Part shown: one piece after another, positions 21,111-35,885 of the stretch
Position numbering within the stretch: position 1 is the stretch's first letter
How the letters are laid out: each line of letters opens with the position of its first letter
NCBI GenBank assembly: GCA_024663395.1
Contig: JANFAH010000056.1
Coordinates: 310,001 to 374,000, forward strand
Direction: 5' to 3'
Length of the DNA: 64,000 nt
From: Pisolithus tinctorius
Lineage: Eukaryota > Basidiomycota > Agaricomycetes > Boletales > Pisolithaceae
Position numbers and translations under genes: made by a program
Notes under the pieces: model-generated
Seen by the model: only the letters and a program-made list of their open reading frames with translations
Database searches by the model: none
What the model was told of the DNA's origin: nothing

Positions 21111-22101
21111 TCCAGTAGAGAGCGTCACTCACGACGGAGGCGTGGTACAAACGGCAGCTCAACTTCAACCTTTACTATCGAGTCAAATTGAAGCAACTCA
21201 ACCGCCTCGATACCATCGATGGGGTGGGAGCTGGCATTAGCAACCATCATGTAGGGAATCAATTATTGCTACAACTCTTGGGGTATCTCGATTCCCAATA
21301 ATGTCTGTACCAAGATTTTCACATGAAACCACTGATTAGTTTCTTCCACTGCAACCCCGGGGTGCAATTTTGCCCAAGCAAGTCTCTCATATCCACATCT
21401 TCAGAAGCTTAAGCGCTCGCTTGCAGTGATTGCCGTGCATTTAAAATGTCGGAATGGTTCTCCGTGATCATACAACGCACGCCATTCCCTGTTGTCCATA
21501 ACGCTCCAAAAGATCTTCGTCTGTCATCCACAGAACCGCCCTTCGAAGTCGACGAGACCGGCAACGATATCGATCAGTCGGGCACAACGTTACCCTCTAC
21601 TAAGATGTGCCGGAAACAGGCATACCATGATATATGACAAGCGGAAATCGTCGAGACGTATCGAAAATGGTTCCGTCGCTGTAATGTCCGAAAGCCAAAT
21701 CAGTCACAAGTAACCGTCTGAACATCCGATTTCAAACTGGCCATGGCCCAAGGTAATAGACTTGTTCCATCCGCGCAGATAGGATGGCCCCAATATGTAG
21801 TAGAATGCGATGCACCCGGCTGCTAGATTGTTTTAGTGGATTGCGACCCTCGAAATACAGGTAAAACCAATGCTTTGGCCAATTTCACTTGCCTCGGAGA
21901 GGTATGTCGAACTCCCCATTAAGGTTGTCATAGGTCAGACGTGACTGTCAAGTAGAATATAATGTTTTTTGAGCGTCACAAATCGATGTTTGGACTGCCC
22001 TCGCGAGGTGAACGAGAAGCACCCTGTCCAAACGAAAGTCAGGCTATTGGAGCCACCATGACGTTCAAACGGCATCACTATCCACACCAAACTACAAAAC
22101 G
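21111..22101. other. Intergenic, no recognised gene
   Basis: About 1 kb between the TMEM19-like start and the OTC stop. Short frames on both strands (for example 21446-21637 on the plus strand) showed no conserved blocks and could not be joined into a gene. Confidence 0.5.
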
Positions 22102-23309
22102 TCACTCCTTGAGGATCTTTAGCGTTTTCTCACCCGCCAGATCCCATTTTCCAAACAGCAAACTAGAGAGTCGAAATTAACGATGGGAACATGACGAGAT
22201 GTGGGGTACGTACTCGAAAGCAGCCATAATGGTCCACTTGCGGTTGTCGGACTCGGGGAATACGAGTGACCGGGGACCATAGAATACCTGAAAGGATGAT
22301 AAACAAAGACGTCCGTGAAAGTGCGGATGGCAACAGACCTGGTCGTCGACCTCTTCTTGTTTCCTTGGGAGACAGTGCAAGAATTTCCAGTCTGGGTTTG
22401 CATCGCGGCAGAGTGCCTCTGTGACTTGGTATCCCGCAAAGTCTTGTAAACGCTGGGCCTTCTCGGCCTCTTGACCCATGGAAATCCTGGGTGTATTTGA
22501 GGGGACATGATAATTGCAACCAAAACGCGTTCTTACCAGGTGTCGGTCACGACGACGTCAGCGCCTTTGACTGCCTCTTTGGGATCGGAGCCCCACCAAA
22601 TGTCCTTGTCGCAGCCAAGTTGGGTGACGCGGTCCCATACGGGCTGGGGACACTGGTAGGCTGGTTTTTCGGGTGATGCGACGCGCATTTTGTGACCGAG
22701 GCGCGGGTAGGTGACGAGCATGTCGTGGAGTACGTTGGTCGAGTCGCCTACGTAAGCAATGGTGAGAGGGCGCAGCTGTGGGAGAGGCTTGTTGGCGGGG
22801 GGTGGTGTTTTGAGGGCAGTGTCGAACAGGTGGGCGTGTTCGTGGAGGGTGAGGACATCGGCAAGGGTCTGCGTGGGATGCCAGAGAGAAGAGAGGGCGT
22901 TGAGGACAGGGACCGGGGAGTAGCGCGCCAGTTCTTCGATTTCCTCGTGTGCGCCTACGCGGGCAAATATGCCCTGGCACATGCCGCCAATGACGCGTGC
23001 GGTGTCGCGGGGTGTCTCGTTGACACCGAGCTGGATGTCTTCGCGACCCAGAAAGAGTGCGCGACCGCCCAGGAGGACTGCGGCAGTCTCGGCGGACACG
23101 CGTGTTCTGGTGCTGCGTTTTGCGAAGAGAAGCGCGATAGACTTGTTAAAGAGGGACTGGGAGGGCATCCGCAGCCGGGCACTCTTCTTGGACTGGGGTG
23201 CGAGCCATGGCACGGAGACCTGCTTCAGATAGTGTGCGTGGTTGACAATCCGCAGGATCTGGGGTGCTGTGAGGTCAGCCAGACTCATCAAATGGGGCAC
23301 TGCACTCAT
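22102..23309 (-). CDS. arg3: Ornithine carbamoyltransferase
   Basis: Four exons (23309-22537, 22486-22339, 22287-22214, 22162-22102) encode 351 residues. The enzyme joins ornithine and carbamoyl phosphate to citrulline in arginine synthesis. Seen: the carbamoyl-phosphate loop STRTR (residues 66-70), [29 protein letters not shown] across the first intron, and FLHCLPR. The C-terminus [20 protein letters not shown] is recovered only if the last intron is spliced. The ATG at 23309 is the first true ATG in frame. From this start there is no obvious mitochondrial presequence, so a cytosolic location as in S. cerevisiae is possible. It is divergent from the JmjC gene, with 150 bp between start codons. 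Confidence 0.95.
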
Positions 23310-23459
23310 CGTCGTCTTCGTCGTCCTCGCCGTCCTCGGTGACTCACTGGCCGAGTTTTTTGTGTGTGTGCACACCCCCCTCGGAGGGGTGGGGTGATGA
23401 CATAATAATCTAGTTCTTTTAATAATATACTAGTCTTATATTAATGGAGTCCCGTGCAA

Positions 23460-26912
<3,453 letters not shown>

Positions 26913-27051
26913 AGTAACTGCCCTGTTTGTTTAATTAATATTGAAGAGGAAACCCTGGGACCATGTATTGTATGTGAACAGTAATCTTATTGCGTCGTCC
27001 TATCAACAGTACACATTTGAGGAATGCAACAAGCGTCTGAAGCGTGTAGGT

Positions 27052-28775
27052 TTATTTACATCGCTGGCCAACAATAGCTTTTCCATGCTCCTGCAAGCGA
27101 AGAGATAGATGAGGCATCGATCCAGAAGCGGCAGCTGACGAACCTGCCACTCTTCACGGCTGATCCACAGTTGATGGAAAGTGCCCAGGCTTGCAAGAAT
27201 GCTACCTCCGAGCCACGCACCATACTTCCGCTCGATTGGGTTCCCTGGTGCATGAATTTTGACCTGTCGAGTGATGTCAACCAGAGCCTCAGTTTTGGAA
27301 TCGGTACACCAACTGACGTGTGCAAAATTCCGAGACAACTCGTTCTCCAGTCTGTCAGCGAAACCAGTGAAGAGACTCCCTCCACCTGTCAGAACGACGT
27401 TGCCCATCAACACTTGGCGCAAATCCGGATCACAGGCACGGAGAGACTCTGATAGCAACGTCGGGATATTTTTGGGCAAGTTAGGATTTTGAGCCTAGCT
27501 ATCCGGTAGGCGAGATCAGCCCGCGGCAGAAAATATGTGGTACATACGACAAGTTGTGGTGAATGGTAGAAGAACTCCTCGCCGACTTGGAAGCGCTCAG
27601 GGCCAAAGTAAGTATTAAATCCTGTCGGAAATTCGTACTGGCGAGGCGGCCGTGCAGCAGCAGCCCTGAACGGATATCGGGAATCGGCCGAAAAGGATAA
27701 TGGTTATTGCACTTACTGTTCATTCCACCCTTGATCGAGAACGCCCGCCACGGTATGGATCCATTCGTCCACCTCCCGAGTTTCATACCATGTTGTCCAG
27801 CTTTCTGTCGTCCCGGCTGATCGGTCTTCGCGCAACGTGAAGCGGGGTGGCGCGGACGGTTCGACGGGCTAGCAGGACAGCTATACATTAGCGAACAATA
27901 ACAGGTTGAGCATATTCACAATTTTAGAGGCAATGAGTTGGTGTGGATACAAGTCTATGCTTGGGCGTGTGGGAGTTGGGTTTGTGAGGATGTGCTTTGC
28001 GTGTGCGTGCACCAACTTTGGGAGGGCAGAATAAACGAGACCTGGAAATATTGGTTACACGTCCGCCTTTCCCCGCTGGGAGAGTCAGTTACCTTTCCTT
28101 AGGACGAAACCATCGACGACGGGAGTTATGCTCGCCATGGAGTGCCCAACATCTATCACCAATGCCGAGCCTTTCCCTGAAGCAAAACTGGAGAGCCCAT
28201 TAAGGTAAAGTAAGGGGATATGTTGGGCTTACGCGTTCAAGACACCCGTGTTGGCGATGTAGAAAGCGGGAACCTGGAACTCCTCGAACATGATCTCGGC
28301 CATTCGCTCTCGATTGGCTGCAGTATTCCAGGCCGGCTCGGTCACGAGGACAGGATGTTCAGATGGGTTGGCGTGCATGATATCCGACAGTGCGTGGGAT
28401 ATTAAGGGAGGGATTGGGTTGAAGTCAAATACTGGAGAGGCGTTGAGCGAAACAGACATGGGTTCATGAGCCAGGAAATGCTGACTGAGACCGTCTCGCC
28501 AGGGGTTCCCTATTTCCATGCCCGGCCTCCAGATGGAAGGGCCATGCTGGCCTAGGTAGAGCTTCGCGTCTGAATCACCGGCTGTAGTTTTGTAGCCATA
28601 ATACGACGACACGACTGCTTTGGGGGTATCATCTCCTGCGTATCCAGCACGGACTGATGACGAGCCTATATCCACCACAAGAGCGGATACTTCGTCTGTG
28701 TCGACCAACGGTCAGTTCCAGGATGCACAGTGGATGGACGGACGCTGTCGTCGCACCTCCTCCGTAATTTACCAT
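27052..28775 (-). CDS. arp4: Actin-related protein Arp4 (NuA4/INO80/SWR1 subunit)
   Basis: Nine exons encode 434 residues: 28775-28757, 28695-28233, 28187-28093, 28041-27920, 27868-27717, 27665-27548, 27494-27318, 27263-27144, 27090-27052. The first exon is only 19 nt and supplies MVNYGG; the second continues [23 protein letters not shown], the family signature. Other blocks are [53 protein letters not shown] and [25 protein letters not shown] (read in parts). The C-terminus [12 protein letters not shown] lies in a 39-nt exon. Arp4 binds nucleosomes and anchors chromatin complexes in the nucleus. Intron 27317-27264 is 54 bp with no stop in frame. Divergent from RPS29 (273 bp). Confidence 0.95.
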
Positions 28776-29048
28776 CGTTCTTGTCCGATTATGTCCCAAG
28801 TCCTCGCAATAAACAGGGTGGATTATGTAAGACACTATCTCTTTTGGAGATAAGATAAGCAAGGCACTTTGAGCGGAGCTTGGAATTATTAACCCGGCAT
28901 TATCGGCGCTGTTAGTGGCTTGAACTTTAATTTTCACTCGAGCTCTCGCTGTCTTCATCTTCAACCCCATCGTCGGCAAAGGTATGCAACGGTACTTTCG
29001 TCGATCTCGCACGCTCAGAGACTTTTTTCACGGGATAGAAATTACAAA

Positions 29049-29330
29049 ATGACCCACGACGCCGTCTGGTTTTCTCGTCCTCGAAAGTTCGGCAAGGGTA
29101 GCCGTCAATGGTGGGTATCCGGGCCTGTTGATGATCGACGAGAGCTTGAGAACGCCTTCTAGCCGTCTCTGTGCTCACCAAGCTGGTTTGATTCGCAAAT
29201 ACGGGCTTGACCTTTGCCGTCAATGCTTCCGTGAAAAGTCTGCTGCCATCGGCTTCGTCAAGGTATGCCGTACTTTTAGTCTTCGGATACCTGGTGCTCT
29301 GACCATGCCGATTTTCATCAGAACCGGTGA
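29049..29330 (+). CDS. rps29: 40S ribosomal protein S29 (uS14)
   Basis: Three exons (29049-29110, 29163-29262, 29322-29330) encode 56 residues, the normal length. [39 protein letters not shown] and [13 protein letters not shown] match uS14 of the small ribosomal subunit. The zinc site is C-x2-C-x14-C-x2-C. The last exon is 9 nt: two codons and the stop. The introns are 52 and 59 bp. High conservation makes the model secure. Confidence 0.96.
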
Positions 29331-29600
29331 GCACATCAGTAGACCACGTAGTTTATGACTGTTGCTGTGTTGTCATCCACCTTACATATGACTACTTGAT
29401 GTGTCGCCAAATTACCATTTGAATAGTGGCGACCAGCGCCTACTGTGATTGTGATAAGATTTGAGTATACGTGGGAAACGGAAAATTCGGGGCTGATTGG
29501 AGTTTAGGATCACTGGCTTGTGTCCCTGCCCGGGAAAAAAAGTTGGATGCAGCAGACCTCGTGCTAAGCAGGGGATCGTCACCCTTCTGCTCTCACTCGG

Positions 29601-31158
29601 ATGGAAATTCTCCCTTTGACTCCCCTTGACATCCCTGTTTCACCCATTGCGCCCCATAGAGAAACCACCCGGAACGATTTTATTCTTTCTGAACATGCAT
29701 TGCCCTCTGCACCAGACGAATTCGAGGGGGAGGCAATCTTTGATTCCCTGCCTCCCCTCTTCAGAGGACACCCAGAAATTCATCTTCGGAATGGCGTGAT
29801 GAATGCCTCCCGCAGAGCAGCTGCGAATGTGCCCGACGCTGAAAAGGCTTTTTTTGTGGCGGATCTTACCCAGGTATACCTCCAACATCAGAGGTGGTTG
29901 CGTTGCCTCCCGGATATCGAACCTCACTATGGTGCGCTGTCCGACTTTTTCTGTCATTCATCGCTCATCATTCTTCGGTCTTAAGCCGTAAAATGTAACC
30001 CGGACCCCTACGTCCTAAGGCTCCTGGCCTCTCTCGGTGCAGGATTCGATTGTGCTTCCAATGGAGAGATGTCCCAAGTCCTCCGTATTGGGGGCGTCGA
30101 CCCCGACCGAATCATTTTTGCCAATCCCTGCAAGGCCACCTCTTTCATTCGTGGTGCCGCAAAAGCAGGGGTCGATAAAATGACCTTCGATAACCCCGAT
30201 GAACTTTACAAGATTGCTCGCACACATCCCACAGCCAAACTCATCATCCGCATTCTCGCGGATGACTCCAAGAGCATCTGTCGCTTCGGCATTAAATTTG
30301 GCGCTTCATTAGATGTTGTTTTTGACCTCCTGCTCAAGGCAAGGGAGCTCCACCTCGACGTCATTGGAGTTAGCTTCCATGTAGGGAGCGGTTGCTATGA
30401 TCCCACCATATACGAGGATGCTATCAGCCGGGCTCGCCAAGCGTTCGACATGGGCGGGCGTGCGGGGTACCGCTTTTCCGTTCTCGACATCGGCGGCGGC
30501 TTTGAAGACGCACGATTTGAGGCTGCTGCTGCCGTTATCAATCACGCAATCGACAAGTACTTCCCTGATCGGAGTGGAATCAGGCTCATCGCGGAACCTG
30601 GTCGATTTTATGTCTCTAAAGCCTTTTCCCTTGCTGCGAACATCATCGCACGCAGGGCACCAATCTCGCGCGAGAGTGAGAAGGGGGGTGATCTCGTCAC
30701 AGGAAATGAGGAAGAACCCGCACTAATGTGTACGTTCCTATTCTGGTACTCGACAGTGCATCGTTGACTTTTGTTAACTTGTCGCAGATTACATCAACGA
30801 GGGCGTTTATGGTGCATTTAACTGCATCATGTTTGACCACCAGACAGTCGAGCCCTACGTTCTATCGATGGACGGTTCGTTCCATGTGTCGGCCTCGGAA
30901 CCAGTGTCGGCGAGCAGCGTTTGGGGACCGACGTGCGATTCTATCGATTGCGTATGCAAGCGTGTTGAATTACCCCGTGCGCTGCAGGTCGGCGACTGGC
31001 TAGGATTCAACAACATGGGTGCATATACAATTTGCGCTGCGAGCCGATTCAACGGGTTTCAGCTCAGCGACGTTATCTACACTACTAGCAAGGGAGGGGA
31101 AGAGGCAAGGAGTGCTTTGCGTAGCTTTGCGGCGGAAGACCACGGCCATAGTCTTTAG
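29601..31158 (+). CDS. spe1: Ornithine decarboxylase
   Basis: Three exons (29601-29931, 29986-30729, 30788-31158) give 481 residues. The enzyme makes putrescine from ornithine, the first step of polyamine synthesis, with pyridoxal phosphate. Seen: the PLP lysine K113 in YAVKCNPDP (formed across the first intron), SFHVGSGC, LDIGGGF, AEPGRFYV, and the active-site Cys408 in WGPTCDSID. The N-terminal 80 residues are variable, as in other fungi. It lies in tandem with RPS29 and tyrosyl-tRNA synthetase. The OTC gene, which competes for the same substrate, is about 7 kb upstream on the other strand. Confidence 0.96.
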
Positions 31159-31288
31159 ACAGTCCTACAGTAGAGTTCGAGACGAGCACTAACAAAGTCT
31201 GTTTACGGTTACTAATCAATCAGACAAGCCGCAAGCTTTTCATTTTTGATCTCGAGTCATTTACATATCATCGCCGTCTTCGTGCAAG

Positions 31289-32792
31289 ATGGCCTCTGCA
31301 GACGACGTGGAAAGGAAGTACAACCTAATCACTTCCAGATTACAAGAGGTGCTCGGAGCTGATCAGATCAAATCAATACTTGCGGAGGGACGAACCCCAA
31401 AATGTTACTGGGGCACCGCTCCCACTGGTCGTCGTGCGCTCCACCATGCTCTGAAAACGATGACCAGATATCTGACGCCGATCCAGCCCATATCGGTTAC
31501 TTTGTGCCATTGATCAAGATTGCAGATTTCCTCAGAGCAGGCGTCGAAGTCAAAATATTGCTTGCAGGTAAGCACAGTGCCCGCTCTCAGTCCCCAAATG
31601 TTGCTCAGTGGGTTACCTCGAAGATGTACATGCGTTCCTTGATAACCTGAAGGCGCCACTGGATCTTGTAGCCCACCGAACGAAATACTACGAATGTATC
31701 CTTCGCACCGTGTTCACCTCACTCGGAATACCCACCTCCAAGCTTACCTTTGTCAAAGGATCAGAATACCAGCTGAGCAAAGATTACAGTCTAGACGTCT
31801 ACAAGTTGTCGACGCTCGTCACGGAACACGATGCAAAGAAGGCTGGCGCCGAAGTTGTGAAGCAGGTAGAAAGTCCTCTTCTGAGCGGTCTTTTATATCC
31901 CGGTTTGCAAGCTCTCGATGAACAATACCTTGACGTAGATTTCCAGTTTGGGGGGGTCGACCAAGTGCGTCCTCCCTCAAGTAGACATGTACAATGCGAT
32001 GTGCTCACACACGTTGGTAGCGGAAGATTTTTACTTTTGCAGAGCTTTACTTGCCGCGACTTGGCTACTCCAAACGTGCTCACCTTATGAACCCTATGGT
32101 ACCAGGCCTCATGGGCGGAAAGATGTCTTCCTCAGATCCGGATTCCAAGATCGACTTCCTCGACCCGCCCGAAGTGGTGAAACGCAAGATCAGGAAAGCG
32201 TTTTGTGAGGAAGGAAATGTCTCCGAAAATGGTCTTCTCGCCTTCCTTGAAGCCGTGCTGATACCTGTCAGTCAACTGCGCCTAGAGAGACTGCGAGGTG
32301 AAGGTGGATTTGATGTCCAGGAGGGTGTTGGATTGTACAAGCCGTTCGTAGCAGACGATGCCCCCGAAGGGACTGTGTTCACGATCACGCGGGAGAAAGG
32401 TGGTGGTCCAAGTCATTACAAGAGCTATGAAGAATTGAAAGACGACTTTGCGGCAAAGAAAATACATCCTGGGGACTTGAAGGCTTCAGTCCGTGATGCT
32501 ATCATAAGTTTGTTGGGACCGATCCAGGCGACTTTTTTGGAGAATGAGGAATGCAAACAGGCCGAGCGGCTTGCGTACCCTGATCCCAATGCAAAACCTG
32601 AGACGAAAAAGAAAAAGAAGGCAAGCAACTCGTCAACTTTTGTTGGCAGTATGCGTTCTGACGACAATCCTTCAGGAGAAAGTTTACCATCCCCCACCGC
32701 CAGGAAAGGGCAAGAATGTCCAGCTTCCTTCACAAACATCAGGAAATTTGTGTGTTGCTTTTTTAAATTTCTTTGGATACTTTTCTCACTAA
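31289..32792 (+). CDS. tys1: Tyrosyl-tRNA synthetase, cytoplasmic
   Basis: Five exons (31289-31433, 31487-31567, 31624-31964, 32021-32620, 32676-32792) encode 427 residues. It charges tRNA-Tyr. The class I signatures are PHIGY (49-53, formed across intron 1) and KMSSS (223-227). The archaeal/eukaryotic features [20 protein letters not shown] and [14 protein letters not shown] are present. A Lys-rich stretch ends exon 4. The last intron starts GCAAGC (GC-AG), and splicing it yields [14 protein letters not shown], a block expected in fungal enzymes; without it the frame reads 63 different residues. The final 20 residues are less certain. Confidence 0.93.
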
Positions 32793-33289
32793 AAGGTGGC
32801 TGCTTTTGAAAGAGAACCATAGTGTATCTGGACTCTTCAGAAGGATCCATCTGCCAGCCAGACTCCAAGGTAGTTGTGTGACTGCTAGTTGTAATTATTC
32901 ATGCTGGAATAGAGATCATGTAGGGATAATCACCACGAGTCCAAGCAGGACTACAAAAAGGTTTAACTGGTGAAGACAGCGAGTTTCGCAATGTCTGACA
33001 CAATATCATGTAATGATGTGTTTTAGAACTTACACTCATCAGACGTGAACACCAGCGTGGTGTCGTTGGCAAAACAAGGGTAAAGTGCAGATATCTTGAG
33101 CCTTTGCCCTCGCCTTTGTTCTGTTCAATATCATTATGGTGGCCAGCTGTGATCGGATCGGCAAGATAATATCATTCTTGCCAGGCAATCTTGGTACCCG
33201 ATGGATGTAAGACAGGGGACGAGTAGAAATCAGATCCTGCGACAAACGGAAAGATGGCCTGCCGCGTGGTATTAATGACACAGTGGCGA
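32793..33289. other. Intergenic, no recognised gene
   Basis: Downstream of tyrosyl-tRNA synthetase. Only short frames; part may be its 3' untranslated region. Confidence 0.4.
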
Positions 33290-33821
33290 CGACAGTTGAT
33301 CCTCAAGAATCGTTGTTGCTCCAAGTGCCCTGCAAGATTGGCGTACTTGAAGATGGAGTCCCATCGTGAAAGTAGCCTCCTGTGTCAAAACGGTAACCGT
33401 CACGATAGGATCCAGCGACCTGGATGTTTTAGCTCTTTGCAAAGCATTTCCACATGGACACCATGCAGAACTTTACTCGATTCCACCTTTTCTTCTGCCC
33501 CTACAAAGGCATGGATGGATTGCAGTCTCCTGCAGGTTACTGGCAAAGTCTCGAAAGCGAGGCATTTCGTCATATTGACCCTGACCTGTGGCTGGGGCCA
33601 CCCATTCGAGAAAGTAATGTGTTCGTACGGTGGTTTATAACACGACAACCATTGCGAACTCGTCAGCTGCGTCGTTTTCAGTGGCTCTTTGGCACCGACT
33701 TATCAAAGTCGTCGAACAAACTGGCCTGGGTGAGGGCCCAAACACTGCATTAACTCGTTCTGGGCTTCGCGAAGTGGTTTACCTTCGCGGTACTGTCAGT
33801 CGTGTGCCGCTTACGGTATAA
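33290..33821 (+). pseudogene. Decayed C-terminal part of an F-box/LRR-type agaric protein
   Basis: Coding-like text switches between the three plus frames: LLLQVPCKIGVLEDG, then TIGSSDLDVLALCKAFPHG, then GYWQSLESEAFRHIDPDLW and GPPIRESNVFVRW, then SGLREVVYLRGTVSRVPLTV. The block around LWLGPPIRESN recurs at 62,560-62,760 on the minus strand (MWLAPPIRESN), which has an upstream region typical of basidiomycete F-box/LRR proteins. Several stops and frameshifts make it a pseudogene. Assignment to F-box proteins rests on the better-preserved second copy. Confidence 0.5.
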
Positions 33822-35885
33822 CACATAACTTCAGAAAGCAGGTAATTCGTAATAGATTGAAAGGTCACCAGCCTATCGTTTCATTTGTCGCTGGTGGATT
33901 TGCCGATAGAGCTGCTGGACACAGGAAAAGTACATATGTAGTAAGAACGCAACAACCACAACTCAGTGCGCAGGCCTAAACTTACTCTGACGTGCAACAT
34001 GTGTTGCCCAGGGAAATACTCCGAGCCGTAGCTAGGATGAATGGTGGTTTCGTGTGGGTATCAGAGTACGTTACAAAAAGCTCGAACGAAACGACACAAG
34101 CTAGCTGCTGTCGTAAGGACCGTTGTCGTGGTACCAGTTATCTAGTAGATACCAGGCTCGCCTGACGGGCAATCTGCAAAAGAGCAGAAAAACGAGCCTA
34201 GAAGAATGTTAGACTACAGCAAAAAGGATTTGAGGGCACGATTTCAGGCATATCCGAGACAGCTAAATGCATCATCGACAAGGTTGGAGAACACTCATGC
34301 GGGCGTACATCCAGCAGCCTCTCTGCGGGAACCTTGGCGGAAGACGGTCTACGCACGCAGATCTAAGAGGACGGGGACATCGTGCAATATGGAAGATCTG
34401 TAACACGATTCTGATGAATTTCCGCGACACACGCAAATAGAAAACCACGAGCCAAAGGCATGTGGATCGCATCGGCTGAGGAGGACCACATTGGAAGACA
34501 CCAAACCAGGGAACAAAAGAGAACCTCACGGAGAGAGTTTCTGCATGGACTTCACTGGCGAACTAAGCTAGGCAGACAACGGGGAATAAATAGAGAGCTC
34601 GGTTTTGGATGCAAGGGTGTACTGTGAGCCATGTGGTGCAGTGCAGCTGAGACACGGTGTGGTCCACAAGCCACGTGAGCGGAACCACGCTCCGTGACCT
34701 GAGGGGGGCATAACATAACACCCTGTTCAGGCCATCCACCATTCCCTTCTCCAATTCCTCATCGTTTCCCGTGGCCAGCTCAATCCCTCCTCTAAACTAC
34801 ACCTCTCGCACTTCAGATGCTGCTTGTGTGGCATCGGAACGCTGGCTTCGTGCGATAGAGTGTGCGTAGCTGGTGAGATTTATGGGGTGACGTTTACACC
34901 TGGGACCGAGGGAATTCCCTCTCAGTTGAAGTGACCAGAGTCGCATACAGCCTGCGATCTGTTGTTTTTTTGCATCCATATTCCCATGGCTGCTCTCCAT
35001 GGATTCATACCCTCTCTTACTGTAGCTTCGTTTCTGCTTCCTTCCGATTGCCCTATGATGAAATCAGGCGCTCCGACTGCAGGTATGTGCCGCCCTCTAA
35101 CCATGATTCAGAGCTGACCAGCCTTCCATTCTCCGTTTCATCATTAGTTCTTATCGTTGCAGCCGCCCGTTGATGCATTTTGGTCGAGTGCATTTATGCC
35201 ACCTGCAGGCTACCTTACACAGCCTTCTGAGAAGTAAGGCCCTGCTACCTGTACGTACGTTGGCCCAAAGTATGCTTCCAGCAAGGTTAACGTCATCAGT
35301 TTTTATAGTCACATTGAATGCCCTCTCTAGAGTAGCCTCGCATGCATGGTAGAGATGCCTGCTTGTTACCAATTGCTGGCGCGGGTTGAAGCGTATCTCC
35401 TATCGACTCACTCCACGGATGGCCGCTGGGTAAGTTTCCATTGTATGTGGAAGTTCCGCACCTGACTGAGCATGTATGCAGGGTATACTTACCACAAACC
35501 ACAGTGTAAGTTTGGTCAAGATCATTGTTAACCGCGATGTCCTCATGATTGTATGCTCTCAGGTATTATCAATGATAGGCAACATCCTCGGCGATGCTGT
35601 CTGCGTTCCGTAGTACTATGCACTTTTTTGTACCCGTATGCTAGCGTAGATACTGTGAACCGAAGGACAGAGGAACGAGGTAAGTGACACGTGACCTTCC
35701 CATAAGGGGGAAGTTGGAGATTTTCTCAAGAAATCACGCGTTTATTGTCCCGGGCCGAGACTTTTTCGGCCAGTTTTCCGACCCCAGCGCCGCCGCTGCC
35801 ACCGCCAACGACGCCAAAGCCCCAGTACCCTATTTTCCCCTAGTCTCCTGCAAAACGCTTTTTTTCCTTGCACGCACTCCATGAT
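33822..35885. other. 2 kb without a secure gene
   Basis: Between about 34,980 and 35,620 on the plus strand some short frames could be exons: PPVDAFWSSAFMPPAGYL, YQLLARVEAYLLSTHSTDG, and a last piece NHSVLSMIGNILGD joined by good GT-AG sites (introns 35,430-35,482 and 35,511-35,571). They could not be linked to a start without a stop, so no gene is called. The rest shows nothing. Confidence 0.35.

Noticed and set aside
28927..29334. 135-codon minus-strand open frame over rps29
   Set aside because: It lies exactly opposite the securely identified ribosomal protein S29 exons and shows no conserved block; it is a shadow frame.
34980..35620. Small plus-strand gene from three or four short exons
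   Set aside because: The last pieces splice well, but no start and no stop-free join to the earlier pieces could be found; noted only as an unassigned region.
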